Source: Lachnospiraceae bacterium
GTDB lineage: Bacteria; Bacillota; Clostridia; Lachnospirales; Lachnospiraceae
Assembly: GCA_022483465.1 (NCBI GenBank)
Contig: JAKVNF010000001.1
Location: 1,240,001 to 1,304,000, forward strand
Direction: 5' to 3'
Length of the DNA stretch: 64,000 nt
The notes beneath the pieces were generated by a model, which had not been told where the DNA came from, did no database searches, and saw nothing but the letters and a program-made list of their open reading frames with translations. Each line of letters opens with the position of its first letter. Within the stretch, counting starts at the first letter, position 1. Positions 44,413-53,376 of the stretch are shown one piece after another. The position numbers and the translations under genes are program-made.

Positions 44413-45429
44413 TCACCCCTTTCGGTGGTGCCAGGGTTCCGGCACCGGGTCCTCATAGGCATCCCGGGCGTTGGTGTTCGCCTCCTGGCAGATGTCCCGG
44501 AAGGAGATGTTCTCCGGCAGGTGCAGTTCCGGGAAGTGGAGCTCCGGGAGCTTCACCTCCGGGATCCGGACCTCCGGCACGGCCGCCTGGGTCAGATCCG
44601 GCACCTTCACCACCGGCCGATGGACGTAAAAGCCCTCCATGTCGTCGAGGCGAAGGCAGGCGAGCTGTGCACGCAGCGCCGCCATCTTCCGCTGGTCGGA
44701 GGCGCCGTCCTCCACATCCATGCACTTGGCGCCGCAGTCGATGTCGATGAAGTTCTCCCCGCGGAAGATCCGGTTGCGGATCGTCTCCGTGGGCATCCTC
44801 CTGTGCTGGGGCTTTTCGGCGCGCAGCTGCTGGAAGTAGAACTCGGAGATCGTGTGGCCGCAGACCAGGTAGTCGTAGTGGTTGCTCCCCTGGTACTCCG
44901 CAAAGGGGTTCTCCCGCAGAAGGAGCCTGCGCCAGACCGCCTCCTGGCGGCGGCGCCTGGCCTCCTGCTCCGGATAGGTACAGTCGTAGTAGTAGGGATA
45001 GGCGTGGGCCAGCATGAAGGTCAGCGTCCCCAGGTTCACGTCATAGGAAAAGCGAAGGGACGAGAGCCACTGGAGGAGGTCTTCCCGCTCTTCCCGCTCC
45101 AGAGCCCGGTATCCCTGCCAGGTGACCAGCCCCCGGTTGTTGAGGAGCCAGTTCTCGGCGTCATCCCCCTCGGGCTTTCCCTCCCCCGCCGCCAGGGCGG
45201 TGTTCAGAAACATGAGCTCGTGGTTTCCCATCGTGCAGTGCACGAAGGGCCAGGTCTGCTCCAGGTGTTTTACGTACAGCAGCGTCTCGATGGACTTCTC
45301 CCCCCAGTCCCCGAAGTCCCCCAACAGGTACAGGGAATCGCTCCCGTCAAACCGGATGCCGGTCTTTTTGATGAGGCGGTCCAGCTCGTCCATCGCCCCA
45401 TGCACGTCACTGATTGCATAAACTGCCAT
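44413..45429 (-). CDS. Calcineurin-like metallophosphoesterase
   Basis: A 338-residue protein phosphatase-like enzyme: AISDVHGAMDEL, YLLGDFGDWG, and MGNHELMFLN give the dimetal site; later VCGHTISEFYF and DIDCGAKCMD supply the remaining ligands. The C-terminal 70 residues contain a repeated proline/leucine/glutamate pattern (VRIPEVKLPELHFPELHLPE). ATG 45429 lies four bases after the rsmI stop. Substrate unknown (protein phosphatase or diadenosine tetraphosphatase type). Confidence 0.87.
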   Translation of the reverse strand: MAVYAISDVHGAMDELDRLIKKTGIRFDGSDSLYLLGDFGDWGEKSIETLLYVKHLEQTWPFVHCTMGNHELMFLNTALAAGEGKPEGDDAENWLLNNRGLVTWQGYRALEREEREDLLQWLSSLRFSYDVNLGTLTFMLAHAYPYYYDCTYPEQEARRRRQEAVWRRLLLRENPFAEYQGSNHYDYLVCGHTISEFYFQQLRAEKPQHRRMPTETIRNRIFRGENFIDIDCGAKCMDVEDGASDQRKMAALRAQLACLRLDDMEGFYVHRPVVKVPDLTQAAVPEVRIPEVKLPELHFPELHLPENISFRDICQEANTNARDAYEDPVPEPWHHRKG

Positions 45430-45433
45430 AAAT

Positions 45434-46297
45434 TTACGTCTTATCCTCCGGAAGCAGGGCAGCATAGATGTCGCGCTTGGAGACGCCGCGGTCCTTTGCG
45501 ACCTGCTTCATGGCGTCCTTGCGGGACAGGCCCTGCCGCTCGTAGAGGGCCATGTGCTCGGCGAGGGTCATGGAGTCCCACTTTTTCTCCTCCTGCCGAG
45601 CCAGCGCCTCCGGATCCGCGCCTGCCACCACCAGGACGTACTCGCCCCTGGGATCCCGGTCCTCGTAGAGCGCGATTGCGCCCGAGAGGGTGGTGGGCAC
45701 TGCCTCCTCAAACTTCTTGGTGAGCTCCCGGCACAGGGTCACCTTCCGGTCCCCCGCCGCGTCGTAGAGCTCCTGCAGGGTGCCCTTCAGGTGGTGGGGC
45801 GCCTCGTAGAAGATCGTCGTGCGCTCCTCCCGGGAGAGCCGGTCCAGGACCTTCTCCCGCTCCTTTTTGTCCGGCGGGAGAAAGCCCTCAAAGCAGAAGC
45901 GCCGCGCGTCCATCCCCGACATGGTCAGGGCGGTGATCAGGGCGCAGGCCCCCGGCAGGGAGGTCACCCGGATCCCCCGCTCGATGCAGGCCCTGGCGAT
46001 CACCTCCCCGGGGTCCGAGATGACCGGGGTCCCCGCGTCGGTGACCAGGGCGATGTTCTCGCCCTGCATCAGGTGCCGGTCGATGAGCTCCTGCGCCTTC
46101 TCATACTTGTTGTGCTCGTGGTAGCTCGTCAGCGGCTTTTTGATCCCGTAGTGGTTCAGAAGCCGCAGGGTGTTGCGCGTATCCTCCGCCGCCACCAGGT
46201 CCACCGCCTGCAGGGTCTCCAGGACCCGCTCCGTGATGTCCTTCAGGTTACCGATGGGGGTGGCGCACAGGTACAGCGTCCCGGTCTTTTCTTCCAT
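45434..46297 (-). CDS. rsmI: 16S rRNA (cytidine1402-2'-O)-methyltransferase
   Basis: A 287-residue RsmI of the SPOUT-unrelated tetrapyrrole methylase fold: LYLCATPIGNLKDIT, VAAEDTRNTLRLLNHYGI, LVTDAGTPVISDPGE and LPGACALITAL. It methylates the 2'-OH of C1402, the residue whose base is methylated by RsmH, also encoded in this window (55112-56188). The C-terminal helical region carries GLSRKDAMKQVAKDRGVSKR. It follows trmN6 by 12 bp. Confidence 0.95.
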   Translation of the reverse strand: MEEKTGTLYLCATPIGNLKDITERVLETLQAVDLVAAEDTRNTLRLLNHYGIKKPLTSYHEHNKYEKAQELIDRHLMQGENIALVTDAGTPVISDPGEVIARACIERGIRVTSLPGACALITALTMSGMDARRFCFEGFLPPDKKEREKVLDRLSREERTTIFYEAPHHLKGTLQELYDAAGDRKVTLCRELTKKFEEAVPTTLSGAIALYEDRDPRGEYVLVVAGADPEALARQEEKKWDSMTLAEHMALYERQGLSRKDAMKQVAKDRGVSKRDIYAALLPEDKT

Positions 46298-46309
46298 CTG
46301 TATGTCCTT

Positions 46310-47047
46310 TCAATAGCCGTACCACCCGGTGATCTCGTCGGTGTAGACTCCCGGGGCCGCATAGACCACCAGGGGCTTTTCCACCAGGAGCCGGGGCCTC
46401 GCCCCGCGGACGCAGTCCAGAAGGACCATGTTCGGCTCCCGGTCCACGTAGGGGTACACGAGGCGCATGCGCTTTGGCTCGAGGTGCACCCTGGCGAGCT
46501 CCGCAAACAGCTCCGGGAGCCGGAAGGGCCGGTGCACCAGGTAGAAGTGCCCGCCGGTCCGCACCAGCTTTCCCGCCGCGGCCGCCACGTCCGCAAAGGT
46601 GCACAGGACTTCGTGCCGCGCGATCGCCATGGCATCCCCGGGGTTCGTCAGCCCGTGATCCCCCTTCATGTAGGGCGGATTGCAGGTGACAACGTCAAAG
46701 GAAGCAGCGGCAAACATGCTCCCTGCTTCCTTCACGTCACCTTCCACGATATCAATCTTTTCCTGCAGGTCGTTCAGGAGCACGCTCCTTCTGGCCATGT
46801 CGGCGCTCTCGTGCTGGATCTCCAGCGCAGTGAAGTGCCCGGCGTCCGTCTTTGCGCTCATCAGGATCGGGATGATCCCGGTGCCGGTGCACAGATCGAG
46901 AACGCGCGCGTCCTCCCCCGCTGCGGCAAAGCCGGACAGCAGGACCGCATCCATGCCGAAGCAGAACTTCTTCGGGTTCTGGATGATCTGCAGGTGGTTT
47001 CTCTGCAGGTCATCCACATGCTCTCCGGGAAGGATGGGAACCGTCAT
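46310..47047 (-). CDS. TrmN6-type tRNA/rRNA adenine-N6 methyltransferase
   Basis: A 245-residue class I methyltransferase. SAM-binding motif is RVLDLCTGTGIIPILMSA; the catalytic motif is VVTCNPPYMKGDHG (NPPY). Sequence order matches YfiC/YabB (tRNA1-Val m6A37 methyltransferase). The neighbourhood (holB-ricT-this-rsmI) equals that of B. subtilis yabB. It overlaps ricT by ATGA. Confidence 0.9.
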   Translation of the reverse strand: MTVPILPGEHVDDLQRNHLQIIQNPKKFCFGMDAVLLSGFAAAGEDARVLDLCTGTGIIPILMSAKTDAGHFTALEIQHESADMARRSVLLNDLQEKIDIVEGDVKEAGSMFAAASFDVVTCNPPYMKGDHGLTNPGDAMAIARHEVLCTFADVAAAAGKLVRTGGHFYLVHRPFRLPELFAELARVHLEPKRMRLVYPYVDREPNMVLLDCVRGARPRLLVEKPLVVYAAPGVYTDEITGWYGY

Positions 47048-48732
47048 GAGGGGTCCTTCTTCTCCGGTGCGGGCGCATTCTGATTCTGTCCCTGTCCCTG
47101 TCCGGGCCTTCTGCGGCGCTTGTCATGGCTGCTCTTTCGGGGTGCCCCGCCGGGCGCGGGTGCACCCGTCTGGCCGTCCCCCTTCGGCTGCTGGTTCTTC
47201 GGCGGGCGCTGCTTGGGCTTCGCGCCGCCCTGGTTTGGATTCTGGTTCTGGCTCTGGCCCTGTCCGCCGGCGGTCTTGGGGCCCTGGCCCTGGTTCTGGC
47301 CGGGCTTGGCGCCGCCGCGGCGCCTGCGGTTTCTGGGGCGGTCGCTGCTTCCGCTCCCCTCCGGGGCCGCCGGGGCAGATGCGGTGCCCGCGTCCTGCTG
47401 CTCCTGGCGCTCCTTCAGGCTCTTGTCGATCGCCTCCCGGACCGCGGCGCGCTGGCCGCGCTCCTCCTGGCGGGGTCCGCCGGAGCGGGTGCCGTCCAAG
47501 TGCACCTCCGCGCCCTCGCCCCTTCGGAACTTGGGCTTTGCCTGGCCGCGCTTTCTTCTTCGCAGGATCGTCAGGTCCTTGGCCTCGTACTCGTGCAGCT
47601 CCTTCTCATCGTTGACTTCCACGATGATCCGAACCCGCTGGCGCAGGACGTTGACGCTCTCCACCTCGCCGGTGAGACCGTCCGCCGCCTGGACCTCGTC
47701 CCCGATCCGGGGCAGGGTCTTGTTCAGCTCCTCGTAGGTCTCCTCCTCGTTCTTGAGGCAGCACATGAGTCTGCCGCAGACGCCGGAGATCTTCGCGGGA
47801 TTCAGCGAGAGGCTCTGCTCCTTTGCCATCTTGATGGACACCGGCACGAAGTCGGTCAGGTAGGCATGGCAGCACAGGGGTCTGCCGCAGATGCCGTAGC
47901 CACCCAGGATCTTGGTCTCGTCCCGCACGCCGATCTGCCGAAGCTCGATCCGCATCCGAAAGACCTGTGCCAGATCCCGCACCAGATCCCGGAAGTCCAC
48001 CCGCCCGTCGGCGGTGAAGTAAAACATGATCTTGCTGCCGTCGAAGGCGTACTCCGCGTCGATCAGCTTCATGTCCAGGCCTCTCGCCCGAATCTTCTCG
48101 GCGCAGACGCGGTAGGCCTCCCGCTCATGGGCGCGGTTCACCGCGAGCTTCTTGACATCGTCCTCCGTCGCCATGCGCTGGATGCGGCGCACCTGAGAGC
48201 GAATCTTCTTCTTGGGCACATCCATCGGGTCGCTGACGGCCGTGCCGCAGTCGAGGCCCTTGGCGGTCTCCACGATGACGCGGCTCCCGCGCCGGACCGG
48301 GAAATCCCCGGGGGCGAAGTAGTAGATGCGGCCCGCAGAGCGAAAGCGCACGCCCACGACGCGCACCGTCACGGGGTGCTCTTCTGCCGTCTCCTCCCCG
48401 GCTTCCTCCGGTTCAGCCGACGCAACTTCCTCGTCGGAGAGCTCCTCGATCCCGGAGGCTTCCTCTTCGGGCAGCTCCTCCATCTCAGAGGCTTCCCCGG
48501 CGGTTTCTGCGCCTTCCGGCGTCTCCTCCGGTTCTTCTTCCTCTTCCTGCGCATCCTGGGGCACATCCGACTCTTCGGCCGCCAAAGGCGCGCTGTTTTC
48601 TTCCTGTTCCGGCGAAGGCTCCTCCTCCTTTTTGGGGAGTGCCATGGCCGGATCCACCGGCGGGTGATCAATGGTGATGGTCTTTTCTGTGACCGTCACC
48701 TTGCCCACCGCCACGATTTTTTCTTCTTCCAT
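47044..48732 (-). CDS. ricT: RicT (YaaT)-like PSP1-domain protein with long low-complexity tails
   Basis: The PSP1 core (about residues 120-375) has GVRFRSAGRIYYFAPGDF, LRQIGVRDETKILGGYG, and paired cysteine motifs CGRPLCC and CGRLMCC, which bind Fe-S clusters in the RicAFT complex of B. subtilis. Around it are a very acidic N-terminal extension of about 115 residues and a basic Gln/Asn/Pro/Gly-rich C-terminal tail of about 160. I chose ATG 48732; GTG 48765 overlapping holB is possible. RicT works in RNA processing through RNase Y in Bacillus; in this lineage the tails suggest RNA or protein contacts. Confidence 0.88.
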   Translation of the reverse strand: MEEEKIVAVGKVTVTEKTITIDHPPVDPAMALPKKEEEPSPEQEENSAPLAAEESDVPQDAQEEEEEPEETPEGAETAGEASEMEELPEEEASGIEELSDEEVASAEPEEAGEETAEEHPVTVRVVGVRFRSAGRIYYFAPGDFPVRRGSRVIVETAKGLDCGTAVSDPMDVPKKKIRSQVRRIQRMATEDDVKKLAVNRAHEREAYRVCAEKIRARGLDMKLIDAEYAFDGSKIMFYFTADGRVDFRDLVRDLAQVFRMRIELRQIGVRDETKILGGYGICGRPLCCHAYLTDFVPVSIKMAKEQSLSLNPAKISGVCGRLMCCLKNEEETYEELNKTLPRIGDEVQAADGLTGEVESVNVLRQRVRIIVEVNDEKELHEYEAKDLTILRRRKRGQAKPKFRRGEGAEVHLDGTRSGGPRQEERGQRAAVREAIDKSLKERQEQQDAGTASAPAAPEGSGSSDRPRNRRRRGGAKPGQNQGQGPKTAGGQGQSQNQNPNQGGAKPKQRPPKNQQPKGDGQTGAPAPGGAPRKSSHDKRRRRPGQGQGQNQNAPAPEKKDPS

Positions 48733-48761
48733 GTATGTTCCAACTCTTCCCGGAACGCCGC

Positions 48762-49790
48762 TCACGATGCCCTGCCGCGGCAGGCATCCCGGATCTCCAA
48801 AAGCAGCATCTCCAGGACCTGGGCATCGTTCCCGCCCCGGGCCCTGCGAAGCCGCGCCTTTGCCAGGCTCTCCTGGATGCGCAAAAGCGCCGGAAACCCT
48901 GTATTTTGGGCACTTTGAATACTATATCTTACCTCGTCCTGAAAAATCAAGGCGCCGGTCTCCCCAGTCGCCTTCAGGACGGCGATGTCCCGGTACCAGC
49001 AGGAGGCAAGATCCAGGAAGACCGGGGCATTCGTCCCGAGGTCCGCCGCAAACTGGTGGATCTGAAACGCATCCTGCCGGGGCAGGTCCCGCAGAAAGGC
49101 CACCGCCTGCTGCCGGAAAGCCGCGGCCTCCTCGTCCTGCAGGAGGGACATCGCCCGCCCGGCGTTGCCGCCGGAGAGGCGCCCCGCGATCTTTGCGCTC
49201 TGCAGGTCCGCCCCGCACCGCTCCATCAGCACCTTGGTCAGTTCCGCCTCGGGGGTGGGCTTCATCCGAAGGGCGATGCAGCGGGAGAGGACCGTCGGGA
49301 GGAACCCCGTCAGGGAATCCGCAAGGAGCAGGATCACCGCATAGGCCGGCGGCTCCTCCAGCGTCTTCAGCAGGGCGTTCTGGGCCTGGGGCGTCATGCG
49401 CTCCGCATGGGGCACGATGTAGATCTTCCAGTCGCTCTGATAGGGCTTGATCTGCACGTCCGCCCGAAAGCGGCGCACATCGTCCACGCCAAGGACCGGC
49501 GTCTTGCCGCTCTCCGGGACCTTCGCCGGCGTCACCACGTTGATGTCCGGGTGGCTCCCGGCCTTTGCCTGCAGGCAGTCCCGGCAGGTTCCGCAGGGCT
49601 CAAGCCGTCCGTTCTCCTCCTGCCGGTTGCGGCAGACCAGGGTGTTGGCAAAGGCACTGGCCAGCGCCATCTTTCCCGAGCCCTCCTCCCCCGCCAGAAT
49701 GACGGCGTGGGGGATGTGCCCGGTGCGCAGGCAGTTCTGCAGGTGCACGATGGCATCCCGCTGCCCGATGATCTCTGAAAACCTGCTCAC
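48762..49790 (-). CDS. holB: DNA polymerase III delta-prime subunit
   Basis: A 342-residue clamp-loader subunit: FSEIIGQRDAIVHLQNCL, P-loop-like GEEGSGKMALASAFA, a zinc module CGTCRDCLQAKAG, DDVRRFRADVQIKPYQ, and the sensor block QNALLKTLEEPPAYAVILLL with LSRC. Delta-prime need not hydrolyse ATP, and the Lys-Met in the P-loop fits this. Neighbouring ricT confirms the call. It overlaps the gmk-like gene by ATGA. Confidence 0.93.
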   Translation of the reverse strand: MSRFSEIIGQRDAIVHLQNCLRTGHIPHAVILAGEEGSGKMALASAFANTLVCRNRQEENGRLEPCGTCRDCLQAKAGSHPDINVVTPAKVPESGKTPVLGVDDVRRFRADVQIKPYQSDWKIYIVPHAERMTPQAQNALLKTLEEPPAYAVILLLADSLTGFLPTVLSRCIALRMKPTPEAELTKVLMERCGADLQSAKIAGRLSGGNAGRAMSLLQDEEAAAFRQQAVAFLRDLPRQDAFQIHQFAADLGTNAPVFLDLASCWYRDIAVLKATGETGALIFQDEVRYSIQSAQNTGFPALLRIQESLAKARLRRARGGNDAQVLEMLLLEIRDACRGRAS

Positions 49791-50386
49791 GGCTTCTTTT
49801 GTTCCTCCCGGATCGCGGCGCGAAGCTCTGCCAGGCAGGTGCGGCGATCCTCGTTCTCAAAGCGGCGGGTGATGCCCGCTGCCCTCAGCTTGTCCTCCGA
49901 GAAGTCCTCGCTGTCTGCGAGAAAGCGCCGGCACATCTCCCGGTAGCCGGGGTGCTTCTGTGCCCGCTCCCGGTCCAGCGCCCGCTGCAGCCGCTCCCCG
50001 TCCTCCACAAAGAGGTAGAGGGGCACCACCCGCGCGGCCCCGAAGTAGTCCCGGAGGTTCACGTAGGACTGCAGCACCCCCACCAGCAGGTAGGAGTGCT
50101 GCGCCAGATCGATCTGCCCGTCGTCCTCGGTGTAGTAGTACCAGGGGCCGTAGACCGTGTCGTACCGGCGGTACTCGATGACCTTTCCCGCCTTCCGCGC
50201 CTGATCAAATTCCTCCTGGGTGCGGAAGTGGTACTCCCGCCCCTCCATCTCGCCCGCACGCATGGGCCGGGTTGTGTAGGGGGTGACGCTCTGCAAGGAG
50301 AGCGCCGGATCTCCAATCAGGTCGCGGTAGACCGTGTCCTTCCCGGAGGCGCTCTTTCCGATCAGGCAGAAGATCTTCCCGGCCAT
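49787..50386 (-). CDS. Guanylate kinase-like protein
   Basis: A 199-residue P-loop kinase: FCLIGKSASGKDTVYRDL, SVTPYTTRPMRAGEMEGREY, and FRTQEEFDQARKAGKVIEY match the GMP-binding part of guanylate kinases. The P-loop reads Gly-Lys-Asp-Thr rather than Gly-Lys-Ser/Thr. The C-terminal 60 residues diverge. The family is often found beside holB in Clostridia, so it may be a second, specialised kinase rather than the main Gmk. Confidence 0.82.
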   Translation of the reverse strand: MAGKIFCLIGKSASGKDTVYRDLIGDPALSLQSVTPYTTRPMRAGEMEGREYHFRTQEEFDQARKAGKVIEYRRYDTVYGPWYYYTEDDGQIDLAQHSYLLVGVLQSYVNLRDYFGAARVVPLYLFVEDGERLQRALDRERAQKHPGYREMCRRFLADSEDFSEDKLRAAGITRRFENEDRRTCLAELRAAIREEQKKP

Positions 50387-50389
50387 GGA

Positions 50390-51814
50390 TTACCAGACCT
50401 CGACCACGCGGATCATGTTGGTGTTGCCGGAGATGCCAAGCGGCACACCTGCCGTCAGCACCACCTGGTCGCCGCTCTTGACGAAGCCAGCGCGCTTTGC
50501 CTCGTTGATCGCCGCCTCAAACAGAAGGTCAGCGGAGGCCTCCTCCTTGATGATCAGCGGGCTCACGCCGAAGTACAGGTTCATCTGTCTTGCCACCTGC
50601 TCATCCATGGTGCAGGCGATGATCTGGCGGGCGGGCTTGAAGCTTGCCAGCTTCAGGGCGGTGCCGCCGGAGATCGTCACCGTGATGATCGCATCGGCGT
50701 CAATGTCATGGGCGACCGTCACCGTCGCATGGGAGATGGCGGAGGTCACATCGGTCGTGCTGGGCTTCTCGGCGTTGCGCTTGACCATGCGGCCATAGAA
50801 GTCAATGTCCTTCTCGGTTGTCTCGGCGATGCGGGCCATGGTGCGGACCGCCTCCACCGGGTACTTGCCGTTGGCGGACTCACCGGAGAGCATAATCGCG
50901 GTCGTGCCGTCGTAGATGGCGTTGGCCACGTCCGTCGCCTCGGCGCGGGTGGGTCTGGGGTTGTGGATCATGGAATCCAGCATCTGGGTTGCCGTCACGC
51001 AGATCTTGCCGGCCTTCTCCGCCTTCTTGATCATGCGCTTCTGCAGGATCGGCACGTCCTCCAGCGGGACCTCGACGCCAAGGTCTCCGCGGGCGACCAT
51101 GATGCCGTCTGCCGCGTCCAGGATCTCGTCGAAGTTCTTGACGCCCTGGGTGCTCTCGATCTTGGCAATGATCTTGATCCGGCTGCCGCCGTTGTTGCAG
51201 AGGATGTAGCGCATCTCGCGGATGTCCTCTGCGGTTCTGGTGAAGGAAGCCGCCACATAGTCAAAGCCGCACTTGCAGCCAAAGATCAGATCGCTCCGGT
51301 CCTGCTCGCTGATAAAGGGCATGGACAGGTCGGCACCGGGCACGTTGACGCCCTTGTGGTTGGAGACCGGGCCGCCGTTTTTCACGGTGCAGTTGATCTC
51401 GGTGTCGGTGACGCTGTCGACGGTCAGGCCGATCAGGCCGTCATCGATGAGGATGGTCCCGCCGGGCTTCACGTCGTGGGGCAGATTCTTGTAGGAGATG
51501 GAGACCCGGTTCTGGTCGCCGAGGATCTCCTCGGTGGTGAGGGTGAAGTGATCCCCTGCCTTGAGCTCCACCTTGCCGTCCTTGAAGTCCCGCAGGCGGA
51601 TCTCCGGTCCCTTGGTATCGAGCAGCGCTGCCACCGGGATACCCAGCTCCCTGCGCACCGCCATCAGGGTCTCCAGTCTTGCCTTCTGCTCCTCATGATC
51701 GCCGTGGGAGAAGTTGAAGCGTGCCACGTTCATGCCGGCCTTTACCAGCTCGGCAATGGTCTCCTTGGTATTGCTTGCCGGTCCCAGCGTGCAGATGATC
51801 TTTGTCTTTCTCAT
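50390..51814 (-). CDS. pyk: Pyruvate kinase
   Basis: A 474-residue enzyme: KIICTLGPASNTKETI, NVARFNFSHGDHEEQ, AALLDTKGPEIRL, VEVPLEDVPILQKRMI, and the catalytic TATQMLDSMIHNPRPTRAEA. It makes pyruvate and ATP from PEP and ADP. The extra C-terminal PEP-utiliser domain of some Firmicutes is absent. First gene of the long minus-strand run; an extended -10 box (TGGTATAAT) lies upstream at 51890-51895. Confidence 0.96.
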   Translation of the reverse strand: MRKTKIICTLGPASNTKETIAELVKAGMNVARFNFSHGDHEEQKARLETLMAVRRELGIPVAALLDTKGPEIRLRDFKDGKVELKAGDHFTLTTEEILGDQNRVSISYKNLPHDVKPGGTILIDDGLIGLTVDSVTDTEINCTVKNGGPVSNHKGVNVPGADLSMPFISEQDRSDLIFGCKCGFDYVAASFTRTAEDIREMRYILCNNGGSRIKIIAKIESTQGVKNFDEILDAADGIMVARGDLGVEVPLEDVPILQKRMIKKAEKAGKICVTATQMLDSMIHNPRPTRAEATDVANAIYDGTTAIMLSGESANGKYPVEAVRTMARIAETTEKDIDFYGRMVKRNAEKPSTTDVTSAISHATVTVAHDIDADAIITVTISGGTALKLASFKPARQIIACTMDEQVARQMNLYFGVSPLIIKEEASADLLFEAAINEAKRAGFVKSGDQVVLTAGVPLGISGNTNMIRVVEVW

Positions 51815-51889
51815 TTTCGATTGTTTCCTTCCTGATTGCCGCGTTCCTGTGCGGCTGTTATTGGATTCTATTGCTCTTGCGTACCGCGT

Positions 51890-51895
51890 ATTATA
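51890..51895 (-). promoter_or_regulatory. Extended -10 box of pyk
   Basis: On the minus strand TGGTATAAT lies about 75 bp before pyk. I see no good -35 box, as can occur with TG-type promoters. Confidence 0.55.
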
Positions 51896-52036
51896 CCAAA
51901 ATCAACGTCCTGTTACTAGCACGACAATGGGGGCTCATGGTATACTAACAGGCGGAATTCGGGCGCCGGAGGGGCGTCCGCGCTCCATATCCATTTACAG
52001 CGATTCGGACCGCTTGCGGTCCCGGAAAGGAAACAC

Positions 52037-53230
52037 ATGATCAACATTCAGCAGGCAGCACAGGACACCGTCTGGATCGGCGGCAGTGACAGAAGGCTTG
52101 CGCTCTTTGAGAACCTCTTTCCGCTCCCGAACGGCGTTTCCTACAACAGCTATGTGGTCCTGGACGAGAAGACAGTGCTCTTTGACACCGCAGATGTCTC
52201 CATCGCAGACCAGTACCTGGAGAACCTGGAGGCAGCCCTGGCGGGCAGAACTCCCGACTATCTCGTCATTCTCCACATGGAGCCCGACCATGCGGCGCTC
52301 ATCCGCATCGTCACGCAGAAGTTCCCGGGTCTGACCCTGGTGGGCAGCTGCAAGACCTTCGCATTTCTGGACCAGTTCTTCCCCGGCCTTGTGCAGAACC
52401 GTCTCACGGTCAAGGAGGGGGACACCCTCTGCACCGGAAAGCACACCTTCCACTTCGTGGCGGCTCCGATGGTGCACTGGCCCGAGGTGCTGTTTGCCTA
52501 TGATGACTGCACCAAGTCCCTGTTCAGCGCCGACGCCTTCGGCACCTTCGGCACCGTGGACGGCTCGATCTTCGCGGATGCCTACGACTTCGAAAAGACC
52601 TACCTGGACGAGGCGCGCCGCTACTACGCCAACATCGTCGGCAAGTACGGCCAGCAGGTGCAGATGGTCCTGAAGAAGGCCGCCGGCCTTGAGATCGCCA
52701 ACATCCTGCCCCTGCACGGACCGGTCTGGCGCAAGGACCTTGGCTGGTTCCTCGACAAGTATCAGAAGTGGTCCACCTACACCCCCGAGACCAACGACGT
52801 GCTGGTGGTCTACGCCAGCCTCTACGGCCACACCGCCTCTGCGGCGGAGACCTTCGCCGCAAAGCTCCAGGCAAAGACCGGCCGCGGCGTGAAGGTTCTG
52901 GATGTCTCCAAGACCGACGTCTCCTACCTGATCTCCGAGGTCTGGCGCTGCAGCACGATTGTCCTGTTCAGCGCAACCTACAACAACGGCATCTATCCCA
53001 AGATGAACGACTTCATCGAGGACATGGGCGCCCTGTTCGTCCAGAACCGCACCTTCGCCCTGGCGGAGAACGGCACCTGGGCACCGGTGGCCGGCAAGCT
53101 CATGCGGGCAAAGCTCTCGAGCTTCAAGAACGTCACCATCCTGGACGACACCTTCAGCTTCAAGTCCGCCCTCCACGCAGCCGACGAGCCCAGGCTCGAC
53201 GCCTTTGTGGACGCCGTCGCCAACGCCTGA
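52037..53230 (+). CDS. fprA: Flavodiiron protein (FprA type)
   Basis: A 397-residue A-type flavoprotein. The beta-lactamase-like domain carries the diiron ligands HMEPDHAA and others (SADAFGTF, LPLHGPVW); the C-terminal flavodoxin domain starts VLVVYASLYGHTASAAE. Such enzymes reduce O2 to water, or NO, in anaerobes. No rubredoxin domain is fused. It is divergent from pyk across 220 bp. Confidence 0.94.
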   Translation: MINIQQAAQDTVWIGGSDRRLALFENLFPLPNGVSYNSYVVLDEKTVLFDTADVSIADQYLENLEAALAGRTPDYLVILHMEPDHAALIRIVTQKFPGLTLVGSCKTFAFLDQFFPGLVQNRLTVKEGDTLCTGKHTFHFVAAPMVHWPEVLFAYDDCTKSLFSADAFGTFGTVDGSIFADAYDFEKTYLDEARRYYANIVGKYGQQVQMVLKKAAGLEIANILPLHGPVWRKDLGWFLDKYQKWSTYTPETNDVLVVYASLYGHTASAAETFAAKLQAKTGRGVKVLDVSKTDVSYLISEVWRCSTIVLFSATYNNGIYPKMNDFIEDMGALFVQNRTFALAENGTWAPVAGKLMRAKLSSFKNVTILDDTFSFKSALHAADEPRLDAFVDAVANA

Positions 53231-53260
53231 CTGTCCCGACTGGATTTCTTTCGGTTTTCC

Positions 53261-53290
53261 GACCGTCCTCTTCCGAGGGCGGTCTTTTTT
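53261..53290 (+). terminator. Terminator of fprA
   Basis: GACCGTCCTC-TTCC-GAGGGCGGTC followed by TTTTTT. Confidence 0.92.
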
Positions 53291-53298
53291 GCGCACGC

Positions 53299-53343
53299 AA
53301 AAAAATCCCGGTCCCATCCGCATACGCGGACGGGACCGGGATT
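53299..53343 (-). terminator. Terminator of pckA
   Basis: On the minus strand AAATCCCGGTCCC / GGGACCGGGATTT with inner GTCCGC/GCGGAT pairs is followed by TTTT. Confidence 0.9.
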
Positions 53344-53376
53344 TACCTGTTTGGATCAGTCAATCAGAACTCTGAA

